Origin: Streptomyces nodosus
GTDB lineage: Bacteria; Actinomycetota; Actinomycetes; Streptomycetales; Streptomycetaceae
Direction of reading: 5' to 3'
Assembly: GCF_008704995.1 (NCBI RefSeq)
Contig: NZ_CP023747.1
Location: 1,886,501 to 1,950,500, forward strand
Length of the DNA: 64,000 nucleotides
Shown: positions 63,491 through 64,000 of the stretch, in pieces
Position numbering within the stretch: the first letter of the stretch is position 1
How the letters are laid out: the number at the start of each line of letters is the position of its first letter
Translations under genes and position numbers: made by a program
The notes under the pieces: model-generated
The model's database searches: none
What the model saw: only the letters and a program-made list of their open reading frames with translations
Told to the model about the DNA's origin: nothing

Positions 63491-64000
63491 TCACACTCGT
63501 CGGTACCGGTACGGGGGCGCCGCTTCCGGCCGGGGCGACGGACGGCGCGGATCTGGTGGTGGGCGCACGTCGCCATCTGGAGGCCGCCCGGCTGTCCCGG
63601 GGGACGGAGCGGATCGTCCTCGGGCCGCTGGCCCCGGCGCTCGACGCGATCGAACGGCAGGTCGAGGCGGGGCGGCGGGTGGTGGTGCTGGCCTCCGGTG
63701 ACCCCGGGTTCTTCGGGATCGCCCGGGCGCTGGCCGAGCGGTTCGGGTCCGAGCGGCTCGACATCCGGCCGGGTGTCTCGTCGGTGGCCGCCGCCTTCGC
63801 CCGGGTCGGGCTGCCCTGGGAGGACGCGGTGGTGGTGAGCGCGCACGGGCGCGATCCGCGGACCGCGGTGAACGTGTGCCGAGCGCACCCGAAGGCCGCG
63901 GTGCTGACCGGGCCCGGCGCGGGCCCCGCCGAGCTGGGCGCGGCGCTGGTCCGGGCGTCGGCCGAGCGGGTCCTGGTGGTGGCGAGCGCGCTCGGCGACC
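63487..64000 (+). CDS. cobL: Precorrin-6Y methyltransferase CobL/CbiE, truncated by window end
   Basis: The first 171 residues of a tetrapyrrole methylase, starting MITLVGTGTGAPLPAG and continuing VVVLASGDPGFFGIARALAE. The order and sequence fit the CbiE domain of CobL, which methylates C5 and C15 with decarboxylation. The CbiT half, if present, lies beyond the window. It overlaps the cobM stop by ATGA. Confidence 0.85.
   Translation, partial: MITLVGTGTGAPLPAGATDGADLVVGARRHLEAARLSRGTERIVLGPLAPALDAIERQVEAGRRVVVLASGDPGFFGIARALAERFGSERLDIRPGVSSVAAAFARVGLPWEDAVVVSAHGRDPRTAVNVCRAHPKAAVLTGPGAGPAELGAALVRASAERVLVVASALGD

Overview
The window looks like a piece of a Streptomyces chromosome. GC content is very high, with strong G/C bias at third codon positions. 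GTG and TTG starts are frequent and ATGA stop/start overlaps are common. The gene families are typical of the genus: DUF5753 XRE regulators with DUF397 partners, an Asp23/AmaP envelope-stress cluster, the 73-residue nucleoid protein Gbn, PitH2 and a cobN-type cobalamin cluster. From memory, the gene order resembles the S. coelicolor interval around SCO1808-SCO1857 (fabI/fabG, gbn, pitH2, cob). This is recall and was not searched. I saw no tRNA, rRNA, CRISPR array or intact insertion sequence.

Layout. Positions 0.1-9 kb hold a secreted lytic transglycosylase, an FHA-ABC transporter, serB, a SixA-type phosphatase, and a CynX/NimT-like MFS exporter facing a GntR/FadR regulator across one operator. 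Positions 9-15.7 kb hold fabG-fabI (fatty acid elongation), a VapBC-type toxin-antitoxin pair, a SEC-C protein, an unclassified HTH protein, and a histidine-kinase-like ATPase facing an XRE/DUF397 pair across a 28-bp palindrome. Positions 15.8-25.3 kb hold tldD-tldE, tyrS, small membrane proteins, moaA, a degenerate GC-rich repeat field, and an acetate-type symporter with its DUF485 partner. Positions 25.6-31.7 kb hold a deleted copy of a subtilase next to an intact subtilase, a CoA transferase with its halves in reversed order, a MITE-like inverted-repeat element, a LamG protein and a VIT1/CCC1 transporter. Positions 32-36.8 kb hold a DEDDh-BRCT exonuclease, a Cys-rich protein, SURF1, a GH15 glucosidase and an SDR. 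Positions 36.9-40.5 kb hold the Asp23/AmaP operon, in which one gene appears frameshifted, an enoyl-CoA hydratase and gbn. Positions 41-46.5 kb hold an ABC-F ATPase, a hypothetical protein, a lipase-like hydrolase and a class II aldolase. Positions 46.6-50.3 kb hold pitH2 behind a PHO box and an XRE regulator whose DUF397 partner is separated from it by two small membrane genes.

The last 13.5 kb is a cobalamin operon. A cobalamin riboswitch is followed by a possible 24-codon leader ORF, then cobD-cobQ-cobN, a fused ChlI/ChlD-type chelatase, cobO-cobB-cobI, and, past a reversed ZIP-family transporter gene, cobM and a truncated cobL/cbiE. Most junctions overlap by ATGA or GTGA, which implies translational coupling. 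CobN with the fused AAA+/VWA subunit would insert cobalt by the aerobic-type chelatase route. CobO, CobB, CobQ and CobD cover adenosylation, amidation and aminopropanol attachment. CobI, CobM and CobL methylate the ring.

The most unusual items are the in-frame-collapsed subtilase paralogue, the 162-bp MITE-like element, the apparent frameshift in the Asp23-like gene, the GATC cluster and 19-bp palindrome upstream of gbn, and the operator placed between the -35 and -10 of a probably leaderless MFS gene.
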